Positions 1 to 10,536 of a DNA stretch of 64,000 bases are shown here, in pieces; the stretch's first letter is position 1, and every line of letters begins with the position of its first letter. Origin of the DNA: Alloascoidea africana (lineage: Eukaryota > Ascomycota > Alloascoideomycetes > Alloascoideales > Alloascoideaceae); the NCBI GenBank assembly GCA_030581615.1, contig JAKTTT010000022.1, positions 62,001 through 126,000 on the forward strand. Direction: 5' to 3'. The notes beneath the pieces are model-generated. The model did no database searches and had not been told where the DNA came from. It saw only the letters and a list, made by a program, of their open reading frames with translations. Position numbers and translations under genes: made by a program.

Positions 1-1160
1 AAACATAAATCCCGGTTTAAAACCAAATCTCCTCCACCTTATCCTCTTGGAGAATGCCGAGCTTTGTGAACTTTTTTTATGCACAAAGTTATAACCAACT
101 CAATCAATTCCTATGCTTATCAGACTCTTCAATAGTTGACTCCATAAAAAGGGAGCCATCGAAGTAAACAAACAAATGTCATCGCGCCCAGTGATCTGTG
201 TGTGCTACAACCCCCATACTACAATGCGCATTCCTGTCACAAAATTCTTGTATAGGAGATCTTGAATTCTCAAGCTTACCCCATACTAAACTCAAGCTTT
301 AAAATTAAAACTCTTCAGTCGTTGTACTAACTATAGCAAAGCTGGATATCGGGTAAATCAATTCCTTTTGTTTAGCAAGTTAAGCATAAAACATTTCAGT
401 GGCAGTTTGAAGCCCTTAGGTTTAATCAGTTTATTACCCAGGAATGTAGCTTAGGTCTTTACTATCCTCGGTTTTTCAATCTGTATGCTCGTTGTTAAAA
501 TCATCCAGTGCATCTGATTTCTTTGCTTTCCTGTTTCCGATCTCCAAAACCCATTTGTCTGCCTTTTGATAATTGGCTTTCTCTCTGGTTTACATTTCCA
601 ACAGTCCTACTGATCGTGCTTAAAAGAGTTCTGAAGTCTAACCAGATACAGAATTGTGAATAAATGTATAGGATAACCTGATAGAAACCTTGATGGCTCT
701 GTTCCATAAAGTGCTATACACAGACGAGCATGTATAGATATAAGACTATAATATAAAAAGATGTTAAGAAGAAAAGATAAAGTTGTAATACCAATGCGAA
801 TCCCGATTGCAACATAATGATCTTGTGGAGTCTTAAGCGCCTCTAAAGCCCTTTTCAATTATCTTTCGCTGCAAAAAAGCCACAACCACATGTACCAATT
901 TAGTTGGTATACACTTTATGCCATTTCGGTAGAGCTGAGTCAACATTTTATTTTTATATCTGGGCTTGTAAGAGAGACATCATACTGTTGTTTATGGTTC
1001 ATATTTTATTTGATACCTTTAGACAGCCCTTGCTTTGTGTGCTTAACTGTAAAAATATGTAAATTTGAATAGTTGGAGTTTATGCCGCAAGAGCTACTTA
1101 CCTCAACGAAGAGCTAGTGATTCCGCAAAGTAAAACTAAGGTAAAAAAAGAAGGAAAAAA
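1..1160. other. Left-edge intergenic sequence, no gene recognised
   Basis: AT-rich sequence with only short, compositionally unremarkable ORFs (60-80 codons) on either strand. I see no protein family, tRNA or clear repeat. A run of six T in the sense of the adjacent minus-strand tRNA-Ala (around 1155-1160) is its likely Pol III terminator. Confidence 0.5.
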
Positions 1161-1234
1161 TGGACGACACCGGAATCGAACCGGGGACCTCCCGCATGCT
1201 AAGCGGATGTGATAACCAACTACACCAGACGCCC
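1161..1234 (-). tRNA. tRNA-Ala (anticodon AGC), copy 1
   Basis: A complete 74-nt cloverleaf on the minus strand without an intron. The anticodon loop reads TTAGCAT (AGC). The acceptor stem carries the G3:U70 pair that is the alanine identity element, and the U6:U67 mismatch is shared with S. cerevisiae tRNA-Ala. The B box GGTTCGATTCC is intact. It is identical over all 74 nt to the copy at 4365-4438, which lies in the opposite orientation. The gene is followed by a T run. Confidence 0.95.
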
Positions 1235-1438
1235 TTTTGATGGGATTGTAAGAATTATAATTTTTACTCTTTGTTTCGATGGCACATTTGGTCACATGTG
1301 TATAATGAACACTGTTTTGTGTATTTAAAGTTACTTTCTATAGTTTCCTTGTTCTTTTCTACAAGTTACCTTAATACAAGTTTTACGAACCAATCCCACC
1401 ACCTAAGAGTTCAGAGCTGAGGCTCTGTTCTCTTACAG
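1161..1438 (+). repeat. Outer inverted repeat, left arm (tRNA-Ala plus 5' flank)
   Basis: This 278-nt block is the reverse complement of 4160-4438 at roughly 95% identity with about one net indel. It starts exactly at the tRNA 3' end and runs through the tRNA and 204 bp of its 5' flank. It ends in the sequence TGTTCTCTTACAG, after which the two flanks differ. The tRNA itself is unchanged between arms, while the flank carries scattered substitutions. Confidence 0.92.
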
Positions 1439-2451
1439 GGATTCTGGAAGGTGGGATCGTAGAAGAGGGATTGAGCACATGTTAAATAGAAGAGAGTGTG
1501 TGTTATGAGATGGCTTATCACACACGAAGACTGTCTTACCACGTTTGGTATACAAGCCAGCCACTCTATGAGATCAAGCCAGCCTCTTGCCAACCACCTT
1601 AATTATTAACTATTATTGTATGTGAATGATATTACTTCGAAATAGAATCTGGTTTGTATAATTAAAGTACAAATAACAGTCTAAAATGAGCTTGACCTTT
1701 TCACTAGAAGGGGACAAGTCTTCCTTATATATTCGTAACTATCAACTAAACCTTTCTTTTGTGTGTTCTAGTCTGTGTGAGCTAAGCGACTTTGTATGAG
1801 GAGTCAAAATTTGTGATCGTTGTATGAGTCGAAGTTTGTAATCGTTGTATGCCTCAAATTCTCTTGCCTATAGCAACAACCTTGTAACAATTATGTAGTT
1901 CTGTCTATATAAGAAAAACTTTTCTCTCATTTCTAATAAGTCAAGCTTTATACAGACTACTTTCAAGGACAAAACTCCTAACAACTAGATTCTGTCATCC
2001 AGTGAATATATCAGAGAGAGAGAAAGATATATATTGCTTGTCTGATTTCCGAAGAAGAGGAAATCAGAGTTTTTATATAATGTTCTAAATCTATGTAAAC
2101 TATTTAAACGAAAGAAGAGGGAATCGACGAGTATATCGGACATTTCCCATTTACAAGGATCTAGATTGAAAAGCAAGTAAGGTTATTAATATGATCGAAA
2201 GAAGATTGTGTTTGCATATCGTATATGCAGAATCAGGGTTAAATAAACTTAAAGAAATGGAATTCCAGAATTGAGGAGGTCGTATTTGTCACAGAGTTTG
2301 TAAGAATTGTGATTCTTATTAACAAAAGGCTCAGTATAGTCAAGAATGCTGTAATAATTTGACTGAAGCCAAAGAGTGTAAATAGAGCTTTGCTTGCATT
2401 TTTAGTTTTCTTCTTCTTATGCTACTTAATGTTAATTTTCTGAGCCATAAA
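1439..2451. other. Sequence between inverted repeats, probable LTR debris
   Basis: No convincing coding region. Around 1800-1960 there is promoter-like sequence (CTATATAAG near 1911-1920), preceded by short direct repeats (TTTGTGATCGTTGTATGAG versus TTTGTAATCGTTGTATG). The block after the TTACAG junction ends near 1590 with a CTTGCCAACCACC-like string that recalls the 2570-2590 region. This suggests decayed LTR-type sequence, but the boundaries cannot be fixed by eye. Confidence 0.35.
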
Positions 2452-2488
2452 CTTGAGAGCTCAGGACTGAGGTTCTGTTCTCTCACAG
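2431..2488 (+). repeat. Dispersed LTR-edge-like motif, copy B
   Basis: The stretch from GTTAATTTTCTGAGCCATAA to GTTCTGTTCTCTCACAG matches 56985-57042 along its length. Its second half (TCAGGACTGAGGTTCTGTTC) matches 1407-1438 and the reverse complement of 4160-4192. Read on the minus strand it begins TGTGAGAGAACAGA, the 5'-TG form typical of an LTR edge. Confidence 0.6.
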
Positions 2489-2489
2489 A

Positions 2490-3251
2490 ATTTGTGAAGG
2501 TTTTTTCATGAAACTTCAAGGGTTCACGGTTGGAACCCTGGTTTAACCATCAAGACCTTGCCAGTTTGCTCACGCTGGCTTTGCCAACTTATGATATTTA
2601 TTCAGTTATAACTTGGAGTTGTGACAACTGATGATGACTGATTTGATTTGAAAGATTTGGTTTTGATTTAGATGATTAGGAATAGCCGCTGAAGGCTGAA
2701 AACTATATAAAGACCTCTTGTTGCTAGTGATATAGAAAAGGACAAGAAGAATAAAAAGAAGAAACAAATAAAACAACTTCCCCCACTACCATCAATAGTG
2801 TAAGCAACTTCTTCAGAACCCCTTGACCCCATCATTGCAGGCGCCTTGACTGGCTCTTGAACAATCCATTGAACAATCCTTTAAGAGTCAGTCAAGGCGC
2901 CTGCAATGATGGGGTCAAGGGGTTCTGAAGAAGTTGCTTACACTATTGATGGTAGTGGGGGAAGTTGTTTTATTTGTTTCTTCTTTTTATTCTTCTTGTC
3001 CTTTTCTATATCACTAGCAACAAGAGGTCTTTATATAGTTTTCAGCCTTCAGCGGCTATTCCTAATCATCTAAATCAAAACCAAATATTTCAAATCAAAT
3101 CAGTCATCATCAGTTGTCACAACTCCAAGTTATAACTGAATAAAGTTCATAAGTTGGCAAAGCCAGCGTGAGCAAATTGGCAAGGTCCTGATGGTTAAAC
3201 CAGGGTTCCAACCGTGAACCCTTGAAGTTTCATGAAAAAACCTTCACACAA
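2490..3251. repeat. Large near-perfect palindrome, 369-bp arms, 24-bp spacer
   Basis: Left arm 2490-2858 and right arm 2883-3251 are reverse complements with no net indel (paired positions always sum to 5741) and about eight mismatches. The 24-nt spacer is itself a 12-nt tandem duplication (GAACAATCCATT/GAACAATCCTTT). Each arm holds a TATA-like ACTATATAAAGACC and a CTGGCTTTGCCAACTTATG block. The layout suggests two head-to-head copies of one repeat element. It has no coding capacity. Confidence 0.93.
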
Positions 3252-3253
3252 TT

Positions 3254-3789
3254 TTAAGAAAACCTACTGAGCCAGATCCTCTGGATGTGATGTTACTTCA
3301 AAATATGCAATCATGTAGCACGGAGTGTTTGTTTGAAAGAGAGCCTGTACCAACCTATAAGAACACTAGCCCATCCTAGCTGTTTTAACCTTTTCTTGGG
3401 GCTTTTTAATTAACTTTTCGTATTCTTTTCTTTTCCTTGTCCCCTTTGCCTCTAGGGAGAACAGGCTCTTTAAGTAGTGCTTCCATAATATCTAAATCAA
3501 CTATACATTATCTTAAATATACTTTAAACATCATCTGTAATATGTGACCAACATGGTCACATTCTATTTTTTTTTATTCATCTAAAAGTACCCTATTTCC
3601 TATTTCCTATTGTTATGCTCTTAAACCTCATAGGGCATCATTCAAGAAGCCCCTATCTTCTTGAATGATCATCATGAATAATCTATCGTTAACACAAGTA
3701 GACTTACTTAAATAGTGTATTCATTCCTTGGATAGAAAAAACAAGAAATCATATCCATATTTTCCTACAATTAAACCTTTCACTGACTT
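3254..3789. other. Unassigned intergenic sequence inside the outer inverted repeat
   Basis: AT-rich sequence with no long ORF. It contains a small imperfect inverted repeat near 3640-3670 (CATCATTCAAGAAG ... CTTCTTGAATGATCATC). No gene or RNA could be recognised. Confidence 0.4.
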
Positions 3790-4157
3790 GATGTTCGCGT
3801 TTTCTCACGTTACAAAACTAGCAACAGGCTACGACATCGATATTCTTCTTACCGAATATTAAGGTCTTTTCATTTGCTTTACGAGAGTCTATTTATATTT
3901 GTCTGTTGGTTTTTAAAGAACCTTGTTATGAATGATTTGTTTGATTATTCACCTTGATTATTCATGTTATTATTGGGATATCCCGGAATTCTTCAACAGA
4001 TTCTAAATACTGAGTGATTCCCACTTTATTACTTGATCTATTTTTATTACTTCTTTGTATAAGCCAGAAATTTATATAAATGGGATGATTCCCCAATTTT
4101 ATAAGAAACCAAGAAGATAATTAAGAAAATCCACTCCTATTAAAGAGACTTTCAGCA
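3790..4157 (+). mobile_element. Decayed solo LTR, Ty3/gypsy-type family (fossil)
   Basis: The sequence is collinear with the LTR at 55558-55882: shared blocks include ATTTGTCTGT, TTATTGGGATATC followed by GGAATTCT/AGAATTCT, and a similar AAGA-rich end closing in CA at about 4157. No internal region follows, so it is a solo LTR. It lies about 200 bp upstream of tRNA-Ala copy 2. It is clearly diverged from the other copy, so an old insertion. The left edge is approximate. Confidence 0.55.
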
Positions 4158-4159
4158 AT

Positions 4160-4438
4160 CTGTAAGAGAACAGAGCCTCAGCTCTGAACTCTTAGGTGGT
4201 GGGTTTGGTTCGAAAAACTTGTATTAAAGTAACTTGTAGAAAAGAACAAGGAAACTATAGAAACTAACTTTAAATACACAAAACAGTATTCATTATACAC
4301 ATGTGACCAAATGTGCCATCGAAACAAAGAGTAAGAATTATAATTCTTACACAATCTATCAAAAGGGCGTCTGGTGTAGTTGGTTATCACATCCGCTTAG
4401 CATGCGGGAGGTCCCCGGTTCGATTCCGGTGTCGTCCA
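4160..4438 (-). repeat. Outer inverted repeat, right arm
   Basis: Reverse complement of 1161-1438. It includes the complete tRNA-Ala copy 2 and its 5' flank up to the TTACAG junction, where it abuts the solo LTR ending at about 4157. Both arms stop exactly at the tRNA 3' end on the outside. Confidence 0.92.
4365..4438 (+). tRNA. tRNA-Ala (anticodon AGC), copy 2
   Basis: Identical 74-nt gene to the minus-strand copy at 1161-1234. It starts GGGCGTC and ends GTCGTCC plus discriminator A, with G3:U70, anticodon AGC and a canonical B box. A T5 run directly follows at 4439-4443 and is a likely Pol III terminator. Confidence 0.95.
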
Positions 4439-4443
4439 TTTTT

Positions 4444-6990
4444 GATATTTTTTCGATTCATTAAACTCTCATCGTTTTCTCATTCCAAACCGCTGTGCTT
4501 TAGAGAAGTCTGTAACAATTAGAACTGTGAAAATAATCTCGCAGTAAAGTTCATTCTGAAATTTTTTTAAACTTGTAACAGGACATTTATTGATTTAAAT
4601 GGGATTAATGGACAGTAACTCCAATTGGCAAGTATAATCTTGAACAAACTAATGTAGCTAGACAACAAACAATCACTTGAAAATGGAAATGATATTCTTC
4701 TGGACAAAGGAGATACTAGTCCTATCTTTCAACTTCAGACAAGGGCAAGAGAGAATCAGAGGCATATATAGATTCCAATCAAGAATAGAGAAGGACAACG
4801 AACCCTTTTGTGAATATTGCGATGAGTATCAAGTCGTATAAAGCCTAGAGTAACCATTAAATGTGAAATGCCAATTGAGAGAGGCCGGCTTCACACTGAT
4901 TGCAATATCTACATAAGAGGCAAAGATATGAAACAAGTGTTGATTCTATTTCACACATTCTTGTTAAGAAAAATGTGTGATAATTCCACCTTCAGAATTT
5001 TTTTTCAGCTAAACCGTAGGTGTCAGCACAAAAAGTCTATCAGATAACAAGCCCTTTCATACATACATGCATTTTCCATAACAACCCTGGATTTTTGATT
5101 GTTTAGGGCCAACATTTGTGTTTTAATCACATTATCGAAGAGCAAATGGGCAATTGTGTCTATTATTCGTTCTATAATGCGCTACCTGAGATATCAATGA
5201 TCTCTTTGTTTGTCAAGTGTCATCATTATTGCATCATTCCCAAGTGGAGCGTTGAATTCATCAGTCAGTATAAGCCAAAGTGTGGAAGTCCAAAAATTGT
5301 ACTCGCGCGTTTAAAAGTGTGCTGTTGAATAGTGGATTAGCACATTTAAAAAAATCTAAAAGTACAACGTTCATCCTGGGAGAGTAGGATGGCAATAATA
5401 GTGTGGCCTTATCAATTCTTGAGAGCTTATGCGTAAATAGCACAAAATATTTTACCATGACTTTTTCTGTGTAGTCCTTCATGCTCGCCAGAGTCTTATC
5501 AGCACACTCTGTAGAGTTAGGGAAAGCGCTAGATTTTCCGGGGAAAAAAAGGTCAGTTTCCGAAAACTCCTGATATTTTCCTTCAAGTCATGCTTAGGAT
5601 ACGAACGAATGGAGGATATGTTCTGAAGATTTATGGTGGCTTTTCATACCTCATATCTGTTTTTCAGGACTATTGGACAATTCAATGTGATTCCAGTCAT
5701 AAAGCAAGCCCAGAATTCTACAATGGTAGAATAGTCAAACGTTTTTATATTCGCCTTGATCTCGAATTCGCTAGGAAAATGAAACCAAAAAGCAAAGATT
5801 TTCTAGTAAAACATTTTGAAGAAGCAAGTTTTCGACAACTCAAACAAATCTTGTTAACAATGTATGTAACCTTGATTGGGTTTAAACGAATCTGTTCTTT
5901 ACTCAATACATTACTTTTTTGAGGTTGACTTTTCGAAAAATGAAGGGCTTTTCAGCAGTTATGTAGATAAGGGGAATTAAATGGAAACTGTGGTTACTAT
6001 CCATCAATACATAATGATCCAGATTCTACTAAATCCAAAAAGCTCTATATCTAGACAATTTTTTTTTCAAGTTTCCATGTCATTGTTTTCCCATTTTGCA
6101 GTTAAAAACTCTCACGGCCATTCCGAGCCACTTTTCTTTGATCTTTGAAGAAGTGTTGGTGAACACGCGTTTGATTGAATCTATTTCATTTTTCAGCTGG
6201 GGTTTCGGATGTATATGCCTCGGAAAGCTTATGCATGATTGGTTCAAAACTCGATAAATCTGTCATGATCCATGACAGTTTGCCTAACAATGTCGTAGAG
6301 ATTTATATTTTATTGTTAGTTTTTAGATCCATAAAAAATGCTAGGGCAGCATCATAAATCGGGAATTTTTAAAATTGAGCTACAATTAGAATATGCCCTT
6401 GATCTGTACATGGATCTCCGGAATCAATAAAGCATGTATAATTCATCTCAATTTTATTGATAGAAGAGTCTTAGATTCACTGGAACGAGAGCTCTAATTT
6501 TTTGAATCAATTGACTTTAACAGACCATATCTAAATCACAGAGTACAGAAACAGCGACCGATTCACAAAGTCCTAACTTGAGGTAGATCAAGACATTGAG
6601 CCAAAGGCAAGTTCTTTCCAACCGCGCAAAGCTACTCAGACCCTTTCACATTCTACTCCAAATTGCCTTGTGATCTCAAAGATTTGCAAATTGCTAGGGT
6701 ATTTTTTTGCTTTTTCGCTGTTTTCGCTCGCTCCGATGTTGTTCCAAACTATTACGAAAAGAACCTACTCCGAGTAATTACGCGTCCACGCCCATCCTCC
6801 ATACCGCTCCAGTGACACCTACGAAGATCGATTTGACATTGATCCCCGATCCCCAGCGCCGATCCTCCAGCTTTCCCACTATACTGTTTCCATTCCCTTT
6901 CGCACTCGCTCTCGGCGAATCTCGCAAGGAAAGATCCCCAAGACCGGCCACGTGACGTTCCTTTCCTAATCTTTCCTTTGTATTCCACCA
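4444..6990. other. Gene-poor intergenic stretch upstream of PGK1
   Basis: The longest frame is 110 codons on the plus strand (5590-5922). It begins with ATG but resembles no family I know, and its neighbours are non-coding in character. I do not call it a gene. Pyrimidine-rich sequence from about 6830 to 7020 (including a C run near 7003-7016) belongs to the PGK1 promoter. Confidence 0.45.
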
Positions 6991-7022
6991 CCTGATTCTT
7001 TCCCCCCCCACCCCCCAGATCC

Positions 7023-7030
7023 TATATAAA
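7023..7030 (+). promoter_or_regulatory. TATA box of PGK1
   Basis: TATATAAA lies 71 bp before the chosen PGK1 ATG, directly after a C-rich tract. It supports starting translation at 7101 rather than at the upstream in-frame ATG at 7038. Confidence 0.7.
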
Positions 7031-7100
7031 CCTTCAATTGCCGATTTCCCCTTTCTTTTTCCCTCACACAGTCTCAATTGAAACAAAACTCTATCTAACA

Positions 7101-8348
7101 ATGTCTCTCGCATCGAAACTCTCAGTCAAAGACCTCGAACTTGCCGGAAAGAGGGTGTTTATCCGTGTTGATTTCAACGTTCCTTTGGATGGTAAGACGA
7201 TCACCAATAACCAGAGAATTGTGGCTGCTCTGCCAACGATCCAGTACGTTCTTGAACAAAAGCCCAAGGTTGTTGTTCTTGGATCCCATCTTGGACGTCC
7301 CAATGGCCAAAAGCAGGACAAGTACTCTCTCAAGCCTGTTGCTGAAGAGTTGAGTAAGCTGTTGAGCAAGTCCGTCGCTTTCCTACCAGACAGTGTTGGA
7401 CCGGAGACCGAAGCCTACGTTAACAAGGCCACAGACGGAGAAGTTGTTCTGCTTGAGAACTTGCGATTCCATGCTGAAGAGGAAGGATCACAGAAGATCG
7501 ATGGCAAGAAGGTCAAAGCCGATAAAGCTGATGTCGAAAAGTTCAGACAGGGACTTACTGCTCTTGCCGATGTCTATGTGAATGATGCCTTTGGCACAGC
7601 ACACCGAGCCCATTCTTCCATGGTTGGGTTTGATCTGCCCCAGAAAGCTGCTGGATTCTTGATGCAGAAGGAATTGGCCTATTTCTCCAAGGCTTTGGAC
7701 AACCCCGTCCGACCTTTCCTTGCCATTTTGGGGGGTGCCAAGGTTTCGGATAAGATCCAATTGATTGACAACTTGTTGACCAAGGTTGACATTCTCATCA
7801 TTGGAGGAGGCATGGCTTTCACCTTCAAGAAGGTTGCCGGAATCTCGATCGGCAATTCCATTTTCGACGAGGAAGGAGCCAAATTGGTCCCTGGACTTTT
7901 GGAGAAGGCCAAGGCCAACAACGTTGAGATTGTTTTGCCCGTGGACTACGTGACTGCAGATGCTTTCTCCAAAGATGCCACTGTTGGTGCTGCCACAGAT
8001 GATACCGGCATTGCTGATGGTCTCCAGGGATTGGACATTGGTCCCAAGTCCATTGATCTGTTCAATGCTGCCGTTGCCAAGGCCAAGACGATTGTCTGGA
8101 ACGGACCTCCAGGAGTGTTTGAGTTCGACAACTTTGCAGCCGGCACGAAAGAGCTGTTGGATGCCGCAGTTGCCAGTGCCGAGTCCGGCTCTACTGTGAT
8201 TGTTGGTGGTGGAGATACTGCCACTGTCGCAAAGAAGTTTGGCAAGGCCGACAAGTTGAGCCACGTTTCCACTGGAGGAGGTGCCTCGCTGGAGCTGCTG
8301 GAAGGCAAAGATCTCCCCGGTGTTTCTTTCCTCAGTGAAAAGAACTAG
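7101..8348 (+). CDS. PGK1: 3-phosphoglycerate kinase
   Basis: A cytosolic glycolytic enzyme that moves phosphate from 1,3-bisphosphoglycerate to ADP. The 415-aa product matches the usual 415-416 aa length. Near the N terminus is the [10 protein letters not shown] substrate loop, followed by GSHLGRPNG, the [10 protein letters not shown] motif, and the nucleotide-binding GGAKVSDK. The C-terminal domain carries GGGDTATV and [14 protein letters not shown]. The frame opens 21 codons earlier, but the start at [14 protein letters not shown] follows the TATA box (7023) and aligns with yeast Pgk1. No intron. Codon choice is biased toward GTC/GTT, AAG and GGT/GGA, as expected for a highly expressed gene. 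Downstream NHX1 lies in the same direction 286 bp away. Confidence 0.98.
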   Translation: MSLASKLSVKDLELAGKRVFIRVDFNVPLDGKTITNNQRIVAALPTIQYVLEQKPKVVVLGSHLGRPNGQKQDKYSLKPVAEELSKLLSKSVAFLPDSVGPETEAYVNKATDGEVVLLENLRFHAEEEGSQKIDGKKVKADKADVEKFRQGLTALADVYVNDAFGTAHRAHSSMVGFDLPQKAAGFLMQKELAYFSKALDNPVRPFLAILGGAKVSDKIQLIDNLLTKVDILIIGGGMAFTFKKVAGISIGNSIFDEEGAKLVPGLLEKAKANNVEIVLPVDYVTADAFSKDATVGAATDDTGIADGLQGLDIGPKSIDLFNAAVAKAKTIVWNGPPGVFEFDNFAAGTKELLDAAVASAESGSTVIVGGGDTATVAKKFGKADKLSHVSTGGGASLELLEGKDLPGVSFLSEKN

Positions 8349-8634
8349 ATAGATAGATACAATCTTACGCCACGTATGGAATGAATGAAAAAATACGAGA
8401 TGTTAATGTCCTAAATGTATAGATGTTGATAGATGTTAGATAAAGTGGGAGGGTCCAAACAACACTCCATCCGCCATTATCTGCAGCGGGCGGTTGGCTT
8501 TTCTTTCTATGTTTTGCCTCCAGTAGTAGTAGTATCTGTCTATCTTGTACCGCACCAGAGGCCGCCGTGGAGAGAACTCGAGACACACAAACTACTCGGA
8601 TTGCCAGATTACATCTCTAATTTACACACACATA

Positions 8635-10536
8635 ATGAGTGCCACTGCTGTTCTGCTGTCGCTGTTGAAAAGGGATGAGGATGAGGATCCAGGACTAAAC
8701 TTGCCGGATGGAGGGGATGGAGACGACATCACAAATCCCATAGCGGAGGAAATCTTTTCGTCATGGGCATTGTTCATTCTGCTGTTTCTTCTTGCGAGTG
8801 CTCTATACACTTCATATTTCTTGCAACAGGGCAAGATTCAAGCGGTGCACGAGACTGTGCTGTCCATTTTCTACGGCATGATAGTGGGACTCATAATACG
8901 AATTTCTCCTGGCCATTACATTCAAGATACGGTGTCATTCAAACCAAGTTACTTTTTCAACGTGTTGCTACCCCCAATTATTCTTAACTCGGGGTATGAG
9001 CTTCATCAGGCGAACTTTTTCAGAAACATTGGATCGATTCTTACGTTTGCGATTGCAGGGACTTTTATCTCTGCAATGGTTCTTGGCGTGATTTTGTACT
9101 GCTGGACAGCAATTGGGCTGGAAAAAATCGACATTTCATTTATCGATGCTCTTTCTGTGGGGGCCACCTTATCAGCAACAGATCCCGTTACGATTTTGTC
9201 AATTTTCAACGCCTATAAAGTGGACCCGAAATTGTACACGATCATTTTTGGAGAGAGCTTGTTGAACGATGCTATATCAATCGTCATGTTTGAGACGTGT
9301 CAAAAGTTTCATGGACAGGCTGCACACATTGGAAGCTTTTTCCATGGTGTTGGACTCTTCACATTTACATTTACAGTTAGTTTGGTGATTGGAGTGATCA
9401 TTGGGGTGTTGGTAGCGCTTTTGCTAAAACATTCACATTTGAGGAGATACCCTCAAATTGAAACGTGTCTTGTTCTTATCTTTGCCTATCAATCGTATTT
9501 TTTCTCGAATGGTTGCCACATGTCAGGAATTGTGTCGATTTTGTTTTGTGGGATAACGTTGAAACACTATGCTCATTACAACATGTCCAGAAGAACGCAG
9601 ATTGCGACAAAGTACATTTTCCAACTTTTGGCACAATTATCGGAGAATTTTATCTTTATCTACTTGGGATTATCGCTGTTTACGGAAGCGGATTTGGTTT
9701 ACAAGCCCATGTTTATCATTGTTACAACCTTGTCTATCTGTGTTGCACGATGGGCAGCAGTTTTCCCTCTTTCGAAACTGATCAATGCCGTGATCCGAGC
9801 TCGGGCCCGATCAAGAGGACAACAGGTGCCAGAAGAATTGCCCCATAATTACCAAATGATGGTTTTCTGGGCGGGACTTCGTGGGGCCGTTGGCGTTGCG
9901 CTTGCTAGAGGGATCCAGGGAGAGTATGCAGCGACACTTTTGGCAACGGTACTTGTTGTGGTGGTGCTGACGGTGATTTTGTTCGGGGGCACAACAGCGG
10001 GTATGTTGGAGATTTTGGGGATAAAAACCGGTTGTGTAGAAGAGGTTGAGAGTGATGATGAGTTTGATATTGAAGCGCCCAGGTTCACGAGAATGAATCC
10101 ATCCGGCCGAGGTGCGCGACGAAGTAGGACGCCCGGAGGTCAGCACACGGGGGTAGCTCTGTATTCGCAGCAGAGGAATGGGAGCTATTCAGACTCGATC
10201 AGGTCCCGTTCCAGTTCGTCCAGCGATCTGGTGGATGGCAATGGGGACGTTCTTCACGAGGATGACGACGCGGCTTCGGATGTTTCTGACATTCCGCCCA
10301 TGTCGTCGTCAACAGCTCCAAACCGGCGGGATCGAGAAAGTGCGGGTCCAAGCACTAGTCACCATGGAAATGGCAATGATAGGGGCAGGGGGTTTTCGTA
10401 TAGCATGAGTTCTGCTTCTCTATCGGGATTACTGAGCACGGACGAGCACGCGAAATGGTTTCGGGACTTTGATGAACAGGTTCTGAAGCCGGTGTTACTT
10501 GACAAAGCTCCGAAAAAGTCTAATGGCGATGACTAG
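8635..10536 (+). CDS. NHX1: Endosomal/vacuolar Na+(K+)/H+ exchanger, NHX1 type
   Basis: An intracellular cation/proton antiporter that uses the V-ATPase gradient to load Na+ or K+ into endosomes and vacuole and affects vesicle traffic. The 633-aa protein has about 12 hydrophobic segments between residues 40 and 460. It includes the amiloride-region FFNVLLPPIILNSGYEL, the ATDPVTILSIF motif with the ion-binding Asp, GESLLNDAISIV, and GLRGAVGVALARG. A hydrophilic C-terminal tail of about 170 residues is rich in Arg, Ser and Gly and probably disordered. The ATG at 8635 was chosen; an upstream extension to 8545 begins at TTG and is ignored. Single exon. Confidence 0.95.
   Translation: MSATAVLLSLLKRDEDEDPGLNLPDGGDGDDITNPIAEEIFSSWALFILLFLLASALYTSYFLQQGKIQAVHETVLSIFYGMIVGLIIRISPGHYIQDTVSFKPSYFFNVLLPPIILNSGYELHQANFFRNIGSILTFAIAGTFISAMVLGVILYCWTAIGLEKIDISFIDALSVGATLSATDPVTILSIFNAYKVDPKLYTIIFGESLLNDAISIVMFETCQKFHGQAAHIGSFFHGVGLFTFTFTVSLVIGVIIGVLVALLLKHSHLRRYPQIETCLVLIFAYQSYFFSNGCHMSGIVSILFCGITLKHYAHYNMSRRTQIATKYIFQLLAQLSENFIFIYLGLSLFTEADLVYKPMFIIVTTLSICVARWAAVFPLSKLINAVIRARARSRGQQVPEELPHNYQMMVFWAGLRGAVGVALARGIQGEYAATLLATVLVVVVLTVILFGGTTAGMLEILGIKTGCVEEVESDDEFDIEAPRFTRMNPSGRGARRSRTPGGQHTGVALYSQQRNGSYSDSIRSRSSSSSDLVDGNGDVLHEDDDAASDVSDIPPMSSSTAPNRRDRESAGPSTSHHGNGNDRGRGFSYSMSSASLSGLLSTDEHAKWFRDFDEQVLKPVLLDKAPKKSNGDD

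Noticed and set aside
2490-3251. CRISPR-like or DNA-transposon TIR reading of the palindrome
   Set aside because: No repeat-spacer periodicity and no transposase; a simple pair of inverted element copies explains it better.
5590-5922. 110-codon ORF on the plus strand in the 4.4-7.0 kb gap
   Set aside because: No family, no promoter or splice context that singles it out; compatible with chance in AT-rich sequence.
7488-8264. 258-codon ORF antisense to PGK1
   Set aside because: Shadow of the strongly biased PGK1 codon usage; no independent evidence.
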